From Copromyces sp. CBS 386.78 (taxonomy: Eukaryota > Ascomycota > Sordariomycetes > Sordariales > Sordariaceae), in assembly GCA_030685235.1 (NCBI GenBank), contig MU839086.1, forward strand, positions 1 through 64,000: 64,000 nt of DNA, written 5' to 3'. Within the stretch, counting starts at the first letter, position 1; each line of letters begins with the position of its first letter. The translations under genes and the position numbers were made by a program. The notes beneath the pieces were generated by a model. That model saw nothing but the letters and a program-made list of their open reading frames with translations. It ran no database searches and was not told the DNA's origin. This document shows positions 23,203 to 36,095 of this stretch, one piece after another.

Positions 23203-26200
23203 CTATATACTTGCACGCCTGGGCGCCATCGTTCTCCTCAACGCTTTCTTCGCCTCCGTCTCCTCTGCCAGAGGCAGTACACCCTGCTCCCTCAGCTTCT
23301 GGAGGAACTCCTGGCCATATTTGTACCCGACCCCACAGATCTCGTCAAATTTGGCAAAGTCCAGCGTTCCATAGTCATCGATCGGAGGGCGCATGTAGAT
23401 GCACCCGGGCATCGTCTTGGCCCTTTCCAGCTCACCGACACTCGACACGTACGCAAGGCGGGCCTGGATTTCTGCCAGCGTGGGCGGATTGGGTACCGAT
23501 GAGAATGGGTTCCAGCGATTGAAGAATGCCCATACACCAGATAAAGAGTCGCCAAAGGCCTGCGGCGTGTTATCGTCAAGCGAGCCGACGTCAACCGCAA
23601 AGATGACATCTGAACCGAGAGATTTCATGCGAGATACCGTCAGGTTGTCGATGTAACCGCCGTCCAAGAGCATGCTGCCTTCGTCGCACAGAGGTGGAAG
23701 TAGACCCGCCAGGGACATGGACGCTCTGATGTAGCGCCATGCGTAACCACTGGTGTGGAACTCAACTCGGCTCTTGCTAATGTTGGTGGTGTTGCAGTAG
23801 TATTCCAGCCAGAAATCTTCGATCTGTGTTTTACCAAAAGTCTTGAAAATGCCGCGGTTAAACTCGTGGCCGGTTGTGTAAGAGGCGGATGGGTATGTCA
23901 GATCGAAAGCGAACCTCCACATGCTTGCCATACGCCCAGCGAACTTCTTGGCTAGACCGAAGATGGGAACCACATCCGCATGCCTGGCGTACAACCCACC
24001 TATGAATGCTCCGATTGATGTTCCTCCGACCATGTCAATGGGAATTCCGGCCTCTTCCATCGCTCTGATGATTCCGATGTGCGCAATGCCCCTGGCGCCA
24101 CCACCACCCAGGACGAGACCCACAGACTTGCCGCACAACCGCCTCGCCAACCGATGAAAGTCTCCCTTGAATGGAGCATCAGGGGAGTAAAAAGGAACGT
24201 GGCGAACTTTTCGGGAGGTGTACTTTTGGATCTCTGCCTGCAAGATCTGAACCCGCTGCTTGAGGCTTGGCCCGAATCGTTTCGTTGGCTGATGGAGAGG
24301 CACAGTGTTGGGGGTATATGCCATTTGAACATGGAAGTGGCCTCCGTTGATCCACATCCGATTCTTCAGCCACTGCCTCGTCAAACCAGGGTTGGAGTAA
24401 CGCTCTTGGTGGACGAGGACGAGAATCTTTCGGGCCGTTGACTTCATGCCAAGCATGAAGCGCTCATACTCTCCGATCTCAGGGGAGCTGTCCGCAAGGC
24501 CGACAAACAATAAGCAATCAGCTTGCGTGATGCATGTTTGGGTCCATGGCGTGTTGACGTTTGTGTCTATTATGAGTTAGTTTCGTTGACAAATGGTTAC
24601 AATAAGCCGAAACGACCAGGTTGTTCTTACCAGCTACGTAGACAACCAGTCCAGATTTCTCTTCGAGATCGGCGAGGTACTGTGACAGCTTGAGCTTTCC
24701 CATCTTGTTGAATGCATGTTTCCCGAGGTGGTTCAGAATTGCTGCTTGGTTCAGGCAGGTTGCGCCGTTCGGAGGTCCAACTTGTGACAGTGCGTTCATT
24801 AACCTATTGCCAAACTCGACGACAGGAACGCCCGCGGTGACAGGTAAGATTGCCACAGTCCTCAAATTTAGAGCCGAAGAGCTCTTGTAGTTTGGAACCA
24901 CGTTATCTTTGAGTCCCATGCGTGAAGGATCATTGATAAACGCTCTCATTCGAGCTGCGATGATCTTGGAAATCTTGATGGTAATGTTAGGGTGCTCCTG
25001 GGCTAAGCTGTTGAAGAGCGTGCGAGGAAATTTGACCAGTTCTGTTTCACGGATCGCGTGTAGAGTTCCGGTACGTGATGATTCTGTCAGCACTTCCAGC
25101 TCTCCGATGCTCTCTCCCTGACCGAATTCAGCTTTGACGTTCATTCCACCCTCTTTCTGGTCTTCAACCAGTCTTAATCTGCCATTGAGAACAACGTAGA
25201 TAGCTTCGCTCTCGTCGCCTTCGCGGAACAATACCTGACCAGAGTTGACCTGCACCCACTCGAGAGCAAAGTCAATGTGCAGAAGCAGACGCGGCAATAA
25301 CTCTGTGAGCCGCTTGGCCATGGTAAGCAGAACGATGGGATGACGATCAACAATCCTCTCAATAGAGGCGAGCGGGAGAAAGCCGACACAGACATCTGTT
25401 CTCGCAACAACATCGATAAACGATCTGTAGGAGGAGATGGTACCGACATATCCAGCAAGCCCACCCGGTTTGATCAGAGCCACGCTCCTTCGACCTTGTT
25501 TGCCTTTTTTCTGCTCAGCACCAAAGTTATTGTTCATATTCGGCTCTGGAAAGCGTGACGAGTTGGCCCCAAAGGCGTCGGCACCGGCTGCTGAACCGTG
25601 GCCATGGTCTACCTTGGTTGATGACTGGAGGAGGTCGTGGGATGAATCGTCGCCTGGAACGCAAATGTCCAGGAAACCATCAATAACATAATAGAGGCCA
25701 GGGTTCCTCTCCCCTTGTTCCACCAAGACAGAGCCCTTAGGAAAGAAGACGATCTCAACCTCGTCCTTTATATCGTGTGCTAGTAGTTGTGGATTGGGGA
25801 CTGGTGACGACGAGTTAAATCCACCAGAGGTAACTGACTCCGTGTCGTTATCAAATGGGTCGAATGCATCCATGAAGCCAAAAGCAGTATGACCTCGACC
25901 ACCCCTCGAATGTCGCTGGTCCATAGGAACAAATCTTGGGGAGGCTTGCGTGGAATCCGGATTGACACTTCCGCTACCGGTCAGGCCAATGGCCCTGAAC
26001 ATGCATTCAAGGACAGACTCCCTGAACAAGTCGTCTTCATCAAGGGCTTCTCTCGTGTCAAGGGACACATGTGCGTTTCGGGGAGTAGAGAAGGGACTGA
26101 GAATTCGCTGTGGCCGAGATGTGGCGTCTCGCGCTAGATCGAGCTGCGACGCCGCTGCAGACTTCAATTGTTGCGTGTTCATAAGCAAATCGCCGGCGCT

Positions 26201-27891
26201 AGACATGTCGGGTGATGGCTGTTGTTCTCGACGTGCTCCGAATGAAGGGGTCGCGGTGACAATGCTCTGCCGCCTTTTCGAATATGCCTGGAGCGCCACT
26301 TCCTTCCTAAGCGAAGCAGCCGAACGACGTCGGCGGGCAGCATGCGCATTGTGAAGAGCAATGCCCTTTTCGACCTCCTTCTCTCCAATTCTTTCCCTTT
26401 CCCGCTTGAACTTCTCCTTGAGTCTGTCCAAAGCGTCTCCTCTGAGATGGTTAGGGAGCTGCCGAACTGTACACTTCAACATGTTGCGCTCCATCTGTAG
26501 GACTTCACCGCTCAGACCGAGATAGTTGTAAGCAGTGGCAAGTGTAACTCTCTGAAACCTCGAGAGGATGACATGAACGATGTGCGCAGTCGCCTTCGGA
26601 TATATCTTGATCAGACGCCTGAAGGCGCTGGCGGGGATAATGGCTATTGTAGTGTCCACTGTCGCTCTTGCAATAATATCTGGATGTGCTGAAGTGGTAT
26701 TGAGCCTCTTTGGTACTGGCCGGCGGGGTATAGCAGGACGAGCGTTCGCGAGAGAAAGTGATGGTATCCTCGAAGATTCATGAGCTAGGGGAGACGATGT
26801 TAGAGACTCAGCCGAAGCCAAACCAAATTGCATTTCGTGGTTGTCGGAAAATGGGGTACCTGGGATGGACGGGAGCGTATCGTTCGACTGCCGGAAGTTG
26901 GCGTTCATAGGGTAGCCAGGCATCGCGGTGCCAGCCGCGGAAGGCGTTGGGTTGGGCCCGTCGTTGTCATCGTCATCGGTGCCGTGCATTTGGATGTCTT
27001 CGGTGAAGAGTGACATGATAGAGAACAGTGATGACATGGGGGCGCCGTTTCGCACTTCAGTCAGAAGCTGGTAGCGCTGGCGACTCTGGGCAAAGCCCTC
27101 CTCATCGTCGCTACTCGTCTCGAACGAAGGGCCACTGGCTGAGAATCGACCATCTCTGGCGGATTTGACAAAGATCTCCACCATCCCGTCGACCACCAGA
27201 CAGAATCCTTGCTCTTCTTCGAGGTTTAGTGTTTCGCCAGCGATCAGCTTCCTCGTCTGCATGCTGCGGGTCAGTTCATGAAAAACCGGCCTTTCCAGAT
27301 AACCAAAGATCTTGATGGCACTGAGGAACTCGTCAAAATAGCTTGCTAGCCCGGACTTCACTCCTTCCTCCTGTGTTTCGGGGAACAGGTCGACGGCTGG
27401 CTCTTTGCGCTGGGGCTCAGGAGGAAGCCGCGAGTACATGTTCAAGTAGCGATACCTGACCACCCAGGTGACTCCTCCCATCATGAATAGCATTATAAGC
27501 ACACTAAACATTAAGTTAGACCCACCAGTCTCAAGTACGCGTCTACAATATGCGGCTGGCGGACGACTTACAGCGTAGTAGCGTTCATGGTCACGGTCAG
27601 ACTAGTCGAAAAAATGTTGAACAAGAAGGTGGGTATAGTGATGGTAGCCAGCTTGATGACAAAGTATAGCACACTCGAGATGAGGTGCAAGAGCCAGAGG
27701 ATGATGGTGAACCATGATGTCGAGGTGTGTTCGGGAACCACATCGCTAGCTTTGACGACCGCGTCGCTGGCGAGGGCGACGACAGACGAGAGAGCTTCTG
27801 TAGGATCGGCAAGGATCGCGGTCGCAGTCGTGGACGTCGTCTCGGAAAGCGCCGAGCTCATGGCGTTACTGAAGTTGCCAAGAGACTCCAT
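23203..27891 (-). CDS. nte-1: Lysophospholipase NTE1 (neuropathy target esterase homologue)
   Basis: This ER membrane serine esterase deacylates phosphatidylcholine and lysophosphatidylcholine to glycerophosphocholine. Exons 27572-27891, 24631-27503 and 23203-24566 give 1,518 aa. The introns of 68 and 64 nt have donors GTAAGTC and GTAAGAAC. Two hydrophobic segments lie near residues 60-85 and 107-127 ([14 protein letters not shown]). Three cyclic-nucleotide-binding-like domains follow, for example [28 protein letters not shown] and [15 protein letters not shown]. The C-terminal patatin domain has the oxyanion motif [12 protein letters not shown] near 1220, the nucleophile in GGTSIGAF (Ser about 1248) and the dyad aspartate in DGGYIDNL (Asp about 1366). 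The length is what fungal NTE1 proteins normally have. Long low-complexity linkers separate the first two regulatory domains. The next upstream gene, eIF2-alpha, is divergent, with a copia element between them. Confidence 0.95.
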
Positions 27892-28437
27892 TTTCAGAAG
27901 CCTAAAGCACCAAGCAAGCCAAGAGTTACCGGGCAGGTTCGTGTCGGTCGTGTCCGGGATGGAAGGAGAAAGTTTGTGCTTGTTATGAACTCGTCGGCGT
28001 CGTCTTCGTCGCGCGAGGTGTAGTAGGTATCGCGGTGTTGTCGCTCGTCGTTGTGGGAATAGTGGAGGATGGTGTCGATCAAGGTAATGAACCCCAAAGG
28101 TACCGTCGCAACCTGAGCAAGGTGTGTTGTCCCCTCCCCGATGCTTGTTGTTGTTGAAACCCAACTCTTACTACCTTGTCTGCGGTATCGTCGCGCCGTT
28201 CTTTGTCATGTCGGTTTAAGTGTTGTCACCCGGGACGGAGCCCGTCAAGAAAAGGAAATGGGTGAGATTCTCCAAGTAGAGACATCAGGCGTAGGAAGCC
28301 GGGAGCTGATCGGACTTATTATGCGAACCCAAGTTCAAATCTCCAAGTCCCGTCGTTGGTCGACATGCAAGGTTCAGTGGTCGAAGCTCCCTAGCTCGAC
28401 GATTGCCAAGGAAGATTCCAGGCTTGTCAGTGATTGA
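27892..28437. promoter_or_regulatory. NTE1-side half of the divergent promoter
   Basis: These 546 bp lie between the NTE1 start codon and the copia element and have normal base composition. They must contain the NTE1 leader and promoter-proximal elements. A 98-codon open frame at 28141-28437 has no recognisable features. No TATA box stands out. Confidence 0.5.
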
Positions 28438-28611
28438 TGTCAGATTACAGGGTGTAGATCACACCCAGATGTAGAGGGTCCCAATCACCTGACTAAAGGT
28501 CTTGGCATTTCTAGGATACCCGAGCACCCCCCAGACCTTCTAGAGCGGATCTATTAGAGAACTAATTTCTAGATAATTTCAATTAACTAGTTTACACTAG
28601 TAAATTTAACA
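28438..28611 (+). repeat. 5' LTR of copia element 1
   Basis: This is 174 bp, TG to CA. The outer two thirds are almost free of RIP-type changes, while the inner third (from about 28545) is mutated relative to the 3' LTR. The short conserved block GATACCCGAGCACCCCCCAG lies at about 28515-28535. Confidence 0.95.
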
Positions 28612-31600
28612 ATTAACAATCTAATACGCGCATTACCCATTAATTACCTATTAATACGACGATTAACATTAATTAATAATTAATAAATAATTAAACGATA
28701 CGATATCTCTTTTAAAAATTAGTAACGAAATTAAAGAAAATATCGCCTACTTTAAAAACAAGGAAGATTAAATCCGCTAAAAACCAATACTCTAATTAAA
28801 ATACAATACAAATACCCTTAAAAAATAGATCTAAAGTACTATCGATAAACCTATTGAACTAAAGTAACCCTATCCGAACTAATACCCTATTACTAAAGAA
28901 GCTAAAGAGCGGATCCGAACCGCTAAAGAAGAATTCAATTTTTTCAATAGCGGAACTACCATCTATATTATTATAAATTAAAATAAAATTCTTCAAAAAA
29001 TCTTTATTAAATACCGAAAACGAAATAAAATAATTTTCGATACCCTTACTACCGAAATAAATCTATTCAATAGAAAATTCTTTAAATTAGAATTTATACT
29101 CTATTCCAATTCTAAGAAAGATTGGAAGGAATTCGTAGTTAGCAATAAAACTATATATACTTAAATAAAAACATTTATTAATTACAGGCTATCAAATAGT
29201 ACTATAAAGGAAGAATAGGAAATTAACGAATAATATTAATAATTAAAGAGTATAATTAATTATAAAATCGTTAACGAATAAATTAAGGCTAGGAAGTAAT
29301 ATTATAAAATAATTACTATTTTAATTAAAGAACCTAAAAATTAAATTAATTAATTTCAAAATTAATTTACCGCTATAAATAATAATTAGACTATAGGGGT
29401 TTAAAAAACTAAAGTTACTAATTCTTAATATATTAATTTTATTAACGTAATTAAAATTATACGCCCTAAATAATACGAAAATACTTAGAAGTTCAATAAA
29501 TAAATAGCCAACAATATATTTATATATATAGAAGTTTATAAAAATTTTAAAAAATATAATATCGACTTTACGAAACGTAAGGCTATTACTAGGAAGGGAG
29601 GATATTATAACACCTTTAATACTAGCGAAACTAATATTAAATTTAATAGTTAGAAATTTACTAGCGAGAATTAAAATAAAGAAACTAATAATAAGGACGC
29701 TCGTTAAAATAATAAAAAAAAGCCTAAAGGGTTTAAATTTAGTAAAAGAAAGATTTAATCAGATAAAACCGAAATTTAAACCCGTAAGAAGGCGGTAAAT
29801 CTGCCCGTATATAAAATATATAAAAAAGGACTATATTCCTAAAAAAAATTTTAATATATTAATTTAAATACGAAACTTAAATATATTACGAAATTATTCC
29901 CTTTAATTAAATATATTATTAAATCTAACTTCGTAAAAGATTCCGAACTAACTAAGGAAATTAAAAGAATTATAATTAAAAATAGTAGTAAAAGGAAGGT
30001 TCCTAAAAAGTAGGAAATTGCGTAACTATTTAACGTAAATTATAATATTATTTATAAATTAACCTTTTAAATTAGCGGAGTATATTAAATTAGGGAGGAG
30101 ATTTACCCCTTTAAAAACTTAGAGATATTCGATTCTAATAATTCGCTTTATATATTTAATAAAATTACTTATTTCTTTTATTTTCGTTATATTAACCTAA
30201 ATAAATATATATAGGTTAAAGATACTTAAATAGTAATTAAAGGGTTTAGGGAGATTAATATCGTTATTAGAAGAAAGAACAATCCCCTAAAACTATAATT
30301 AAAAGAAGTCGCTTTCTACCCTAATTTCGCTACCAACTTCGTTTCTTATATTTAATTACAAAGGTAGGATTTCTATTAAGATTACTATCCCCCTAATAAT
30401 TATTTAAAGAAAATTAATAAATTATTCTTTTATTATTTAAATATTATTTATAATTAAATAATTATAGATATTATCCCCCTTTTATTTATTAAAACTTCGT
30501 TTATAATGTATTAATATAAAATTAACTCCTATATACAACACCCCTCTAAATAGACGGTAGATATTTAATATTTACAATTCGGTTACCTAAAACTATAAAT
30601 ATTTAACTATCTTTAAAACGTTAACGGGGTATAGATCCGTAGTATACTATTAATTAAATATAATACGTATATTATAATAAAAATTAAATAATAAGTTTAT
30701 TATATATTTAAAAACCGTAATTATAAATTAAGGGAGAAATTCGTAATAAATTTCTTCGAATTTAATAAAGGAAGTAACAAAGTTAAATATTTCCTCTTTA
30801 TTATATACCGCTAATCTAATTATATTTAGGATTACTACTTATTAAATCGTTAAATAATTATTATCGCTATTATACTAGCATCCTATATTAATATATTAAA
30901 ATAACGGTATAATATTAAGGTTAAAACCTTCGAATTCGATAACGAATTTATAAACTATAAAATTTAATAAAGGTTATTATAACGAAGAACGATAATTAAA
31001 CTTTTTACTCCTAATATATAAATATAGAACGGCGGGGTAAAACGTTTAAGGGGTATAATTAAAGAAAAATATAATATTATATTAATAAGCTTAAAATTTC
31101 TAATTAATTTATAATTAGAAATTACTATTATAGTTATCTATTTTATTAATAGATCCCCTTAGTACCTTTATAATTAGAAATCTCCTTTTAAACGATTTTA
31201 TACCTATATTATTTAATAATATAATTATTAAGAAGTACGTACACTAAATTTGAATTACTTAAAAGTCTACGGCTATAAAGTATTTATAATAACGAATACT
31301 ACTTAGAAGAAAAAGAAACGGCGTTAGAAGTATTTACTTAAAGTATAGATAAATTTCTTTATTAATTATTTAACGACTTTAATTTACCGTATATAAAATC
31401 CGTATATAAATAGGATAATATAGACTAAAAATATAATCTTTAACGAAAAAATTATATATAACCTAAATTTTAAAAAGTTAAAAGAAGACTTCTAAATAAA
31501 TAGCGAAGAATTAGCAGATTTACTTAATAAAGTAAATAAATTATATAATTAACCTTCGGAAGTATCCGATTTATTAAAGAGAGAAAGCTACAATTTATAA

Positions 31601-33683
31601 AATAATATCGATAATATAAATATCGAATTATTACTATTAAGCCTCCTAGATAGAAACTACGAATAAAATTAAAATATTTCCTAAAAAGAGAACGGTTAGA
31701 CTTAAGTAAGAGCTAATCCGCACCCTATTATAAAAAAATATTCCTTAAATATATTATAGAGTTTTATCCGTCACCTCTATTAACCCCGCCGGCCGTACTC
31801 TATATTAGTTATTTAATAGATTAAATAATAGATTAGCGTATTTACTAGCAAAAACCTTAGGAAGCCGCCTTTTATATTAGTAAATTAATATAGCCAATAG
31901 TGAAAATAGTAAAGAAGATTATTACTAAAGCGGAGGTAGAACGGTTAATTATTAAATTTAATCGTTTTAAAAGTATTTATAAACGAGATCTACCTTTAGA
32001 ACCTAAATATTATAAGGATTTTAATAATTACTAATTTAGTAAAATATTTAAATAGGTAAAAGAGATTTATTTATAGAGTTATAAAGATATAAAGACGTAG
32101 ATTAAGGTTAGCGGAAACCTACTTCGGATACGAAGAAAGCAGATCCTTAATTGTATATAGGTATACGTATATAAATTTAATAAAAATAGTACCCTTAATA
32201 AATATAAAGTACGGTTAATTGTAAGAAGAGATTAATAGAGTAAAAATAGAGTAAATACGTACGTATTTACCCTAGCTAGGAGATTATTCAAATTTATTAT
32301 CGCTTTCGCCGTAAGATTCGATTTCGAATTAATCTAATATAACGCAGTTAATACCTTCGTTAACGCAATTTTCGATAAGGAGATCTATATACGTATACTA
32401 CTAAAGTATTAAATTCTTAGTAAAATCCTCAAATTAATTAAAATATTATATAAATTTAGACGAATACTTTTATTATAGTAACGAAAACTTAGTAGAACGT
32501 TTAAAGAAATAGGATTCGAAGCGATTTTTAAAAATCCGTATATTATAAAGAAGAATAGCGTACTTATATTATATTACATTAATAATATCGTCTTTATATT
32601 TAATAAGAATAAAATAAAGGAAGTTAATAAATATATAGTAGATTTATAATTAAAATATTACTTTATTAGAGGAAATGAATTCTAATAGTTTTTAGGTATT
32701 AAAGTTATTTGAGATTGAAATTAAAGAAAGATCTAACTATTATAGGAAGCCTATATTAAGAAAATCTCTAAATTACTAAAATTTAATTTTTAACCTACTT
32801 TAATACCTATAGGGCATATAGAGCTAACCCCTTATAAGGGTACTACCAATTATATAAAAATCTACGCCTACTAAATTAATATAGGCTCCCTACTATATAT
32901 AATAATTAATACTAAATTAAATATTATATTCTTAGTAAATAGATTAATATAATATAATTATAACTTTAATCCTACCTATCTAATTATAAGCGAGAAAGTA
33001 TTATAATATTTTCGAACTATTAAAATATAAATACTATATTTTAATAGTAGTAATTAATTGGAAATAGCTTTAAATATTTCGTTTATAAATAATGCTATTA
33101 ATCGAAAAAATTCGTAAGGTTTTATAATTAAATTGTATAGTAATTTAATTTATTGGAAAGTAATTAAATAAATTGCGATCGCGACTTTAATAATAGAGGC
33201 AGAATTGTACGTAGTCGAAAAAGTAGCTAAAGAAACCCTATTTATAACGTAGTTAATATCCGCTTTAAGGGTAAAATTATTAGAAAATCCTATCCCTACT
33301 TTATAATATAATAATAAGTAAATTATTAAAACTCTTATAAAAGAAACCCCTACCTTTAATACTAAAATAAGGTATATAGATATTTATAAACATTAGTTAA
33401 GGGAGGAGATCTTTATTAAGAAGATTTTTAAAATTGAGTATCTGGATATAAAATTGATGTTAGTAGATAGATTAATAAAAGTACTAGATATTTTGAAATA
33501 TAGAAGCTTTAGAGATCTATTAAGTATAGCCGAGGTATTAGTACGGAAAAAGGATAATCTAGGACTAAAGGAGGTTAATTTAGAAGATTTGGATGAGAAA
33601 TTGGGAATAATAGAATAAAATATTTGTAAATAGCTTTACTTTTAACTTTAAAAAGGCGAAAGAAGTTTATAAGTAAAGGGGTA

Positions 33684-33857
33684 TATTAAATTACAGGGTA
33701 TAGATCATACTTAGATATAGAGGGTCCTAATTACTTGACTAAAGGTCTTGGCATTTCTGGGATACCCGAGCACCCCCCAGACCTTCTGGAGCGGATCTAT
33801 TGGAGAGCCAGTTTCTAGACAGTTTCAATCAACCAGTTCACACCAGTAAATCTAACA
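33684..33857 (+). repeat. 3' LTR of copia element 1
   Basis: This is the same 174-bp unit. Here the inner first 55 bases carry the RIP changes (TGTCAG has become TATTAA) and the outer 120 bases are intact. Between them the two LTRs keep the unmutated form of nearly every position. Confidence 0.95.
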
Positions 33858-34425
33858 ATTGACCCCACTGCCGGTTGACGATTGACGTCGTTGCTCCTGC
33901 CTTTTGAGCTGGCGCTCGGCACAGTGGGGTTCGGAAGGGCAGGTGGGGTCATCTCAAGTTCCCAACCGCGAAAAAAGATGGAGCCGCGTCTTGCCGTCAC
34001 GGTCAGAACGTGAAATTCACCCCGCAATCCCGCGCACCAGCCACAGCCCACTTTCGTTGTTCACCCCCCGGTGCCCCGCCACTTTCGCAGTTTGGCTGCA
34101 CGTAATTTTTGGTCGGTACCCGAAAAATACTGCGGCGCATCTGGCTGACTCTTGAGTCCTTTGAGCCTTTCTGGACCCTCTTCGAGAACCCGCCGCCGCA
34201 ACCAGAACTGAACTTCCAGAGGACCTTTCCCAGCTGTGGCCACTTGCAGCGAACTTGGTCGATTTTCTTTCTCGGTCATCAACCCCTCCAGACCACTGTC
34301 CACTCGATTATCTCGCCCATTGTTGCGAACCTCGTCGCCGACATCACCCTCCCCCTTTCAACACCACCAACAACACCACTTATTTCCCCGTTTGCCCCGC
34401 CCGGGAAAAGGCACCAGCCGCCAAG
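33858..34425. promoter_or_regulatory. eIF2-alpha-side half of the divergent promoter
   Basis: These 568 bp between the copia element and the eIF2-alpha start codon have normal composition and end in a pyrimidine- and ACCACC-rich leader (34330-34420). The region begins with the second copy of the ATTGA target duplication. No TATA box is evident. Confidence 0.5.
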
Positions 34426-35570
34426 ATGTCTCTCTCAAACTGCCGTTTCTACGAGGAGAAGTATCCTGAAATCGACTCCTTCGTTATGGTCAACGTTAAG
34501 CAAGTACGATACACTGGGGTCCTGGTGGTGCGCATGCGCATGTGAATGCGTCAGAGCTGACCCCCATATTAGATCGCCGATATGGGCGCCTACGTCAAGC
34601 TTCTCGAGTACGACAACATCGACGGCATGATCCTGCTCTCTGAGCTTTCCAGAAGACGTATCCGTTCCATCCAGAAGTTGATCCGTGTCGGTCGCAACGA
34701 GGTCGTCGTTGTTCTCCGTGTCGACAAGGAGAAGGGTTATATCGATTTGTCCAAGCGCCGTGTCTCCCCCGAGGATATCGTTCGTTGCGAGGAGCGTTAC
34801 AACAAGAGCAAGATCGTCCACTCGATTATGCGCCACGTCGCCGAGAAGACTTTGGTCCCCATCGAGCAGCTCTACGAGACGATAGGATGGCCCCTCAACA
34901 AGAAATACGGCCACTCGCTCGATGCTTTCAAGCTTTCGATCACGTACGTCGCCCCGAGGAACAGGCACACAGTGGTAGGATGAATGGCGGTTTGGACAGG
35001 ATGCTGACATGGATGTGAAGCAACCCTGACGTCTGGAACGAGATCCAGTTCCCCACCGAGGCGGTCGCCGAGGAGCTCAAGACCTACATCAGCAAGCGTT
35101 TGACTCCCCAGCCTACCAAGGTCCGTGCCGATGTTGAGGTTACTTGCTTCGGTTATGAGGGTATCGATGCTATCAAGACCGCTCTCCGCACTGCGGAGGC
35201 TCGCAACACTGAGGAGACCCAGGTCAAGTGCAGACTTGTGTCCCCCCCTCTTTATGTGTAAGTCATTGCAAGAAAGGGTCTCACAATTTCGAAGGAAGAG
35301 TGGCAGCTAATAACGCTATACAGCCTTACCAACACCTGCTTGGACAAGAACGCCGGTATTGCCCGCCTTCAGGAGGCCATTCAAGACATGAAGACCAGCA
35401 TCGAGGCTGCTGGTGGCCACCTTGTGGTGAAGATGGAGCCCAAGGCTGTCACTGAGTCCGATGATGCTGAGCTCCAGGCTCTCATGGAGAAGCGTGAGCG
35501 CGAGAATGCCGAGGTCAGCGGCGACGAGAGCGTCAGCGAGTCCGACGATAATATCCCCGAGACCGTCTAA
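34426..35570 (+). CDS. Translation initiation factor eIF2 subunit alpha
   Basis: This is the alpha subunit of the eIF2 GTP complex that delivers initiator tRNA to the 40S ribosome, and the target of the amino-acid starvation kinase GCN2 (CPC-3 in Neurospora). Exons 34426-34503, 34573-34943, 35021-35257 and 35324-35570 give 310 aa. The introns are 69, 77 and 66 nt. The N-terminal S1 domain ([20 protein letters not shown]) is followed by the regulatory loop [13 protein letters not shown], whose first serine after LSE is residue 52 counting Met (Ser51 of the mature protein). A helical domain, the C-terminal alpha/beta domain and an acidic tail ([17 protein letters not shown]) complete the family layout. 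All conserved parts are present at normal length. Confidence 0.97.
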
Positions 35571-36095
35571 GGCGCTTCTTTGTTTTGCTGCTACCATTTC
35601 TGAACGGGGCTATTTTGCAAGCTCATTGGGAATACTCGACACTATTTGAGGAAAGGTTTAGGGATGCATGTATACAGATTTTGCGACACAGGGCTGGCGT
35701 CTAGGGGATACAAAAGTCCTTCAGGCGGTAGAGGAATCAACCGAAAGATTGCATCGACCGCATGCCTAATGAATGTGAGCGAGGGGCGAGGATTAATGAA
35801 CAAAGACTTATAACGACCGTCATGTTTTGGATGCACTGTGTATTAAATGTAGGTTAGTCACTCAAGGATATGCAGCTACCGGGGCCGATAAAGCGATCTC
35901 CTTATCGCTGGCTGCCCAGACTTTTGGCTGCAATTATCGTCTCCTCCATATTAACGTCACAGGCTCCGTACTGCTCCCTGAGCCCGTTGAGGCACACACA
36001 CTCCCTCATATCACAGCAGCATTGGAATTCACAGCAACGAGTTGCAACATATTGAAAAGTTTCGGTAGCTCGACAACTCACCTGGTCAGATAGCG
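35571..36095. other. Intergenic between eIF2-alpha and IMP2
   Basis: These 525 bp presumably carry the eIF2-alpha 3' untranslated region and the IMP2 promoter. No ORF with recognisable features, RNA gene or repeat was seen. Confidence 0.5.

Larger units (their letters stand above)
28438..33857 (+). mobile_element. Full-length RIP-killed Ty1/copia LTR retrotransposon 1
   Basis: The element is 5,420 bp with two 174-bp LTRs starting TGTCAGATTACAGGG and ending AACA. It is flanked by the 5-bp duplication ATTGA (28433-28437 and 33858-33862). Remnants in order on the plus strand are: a CCHC zinc knuckle (about 29800-29850, PVYKIYKKGLYS); integrase (about 31020-31200, INRSP); reverse transcriptase (about 32270-32700, with LYYINNIVF where YIDDIVF is expected); and RNase H (about 33180-33240, EAELYVV). 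Integrase before reverse transcriptase identifies copia. A purine tract (AAGTAAAGGGG) precedes the 3' LTR. Every frame is riddled with TAA/TAG and TpA, so it cannot transpose. Confidence 0.95.
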
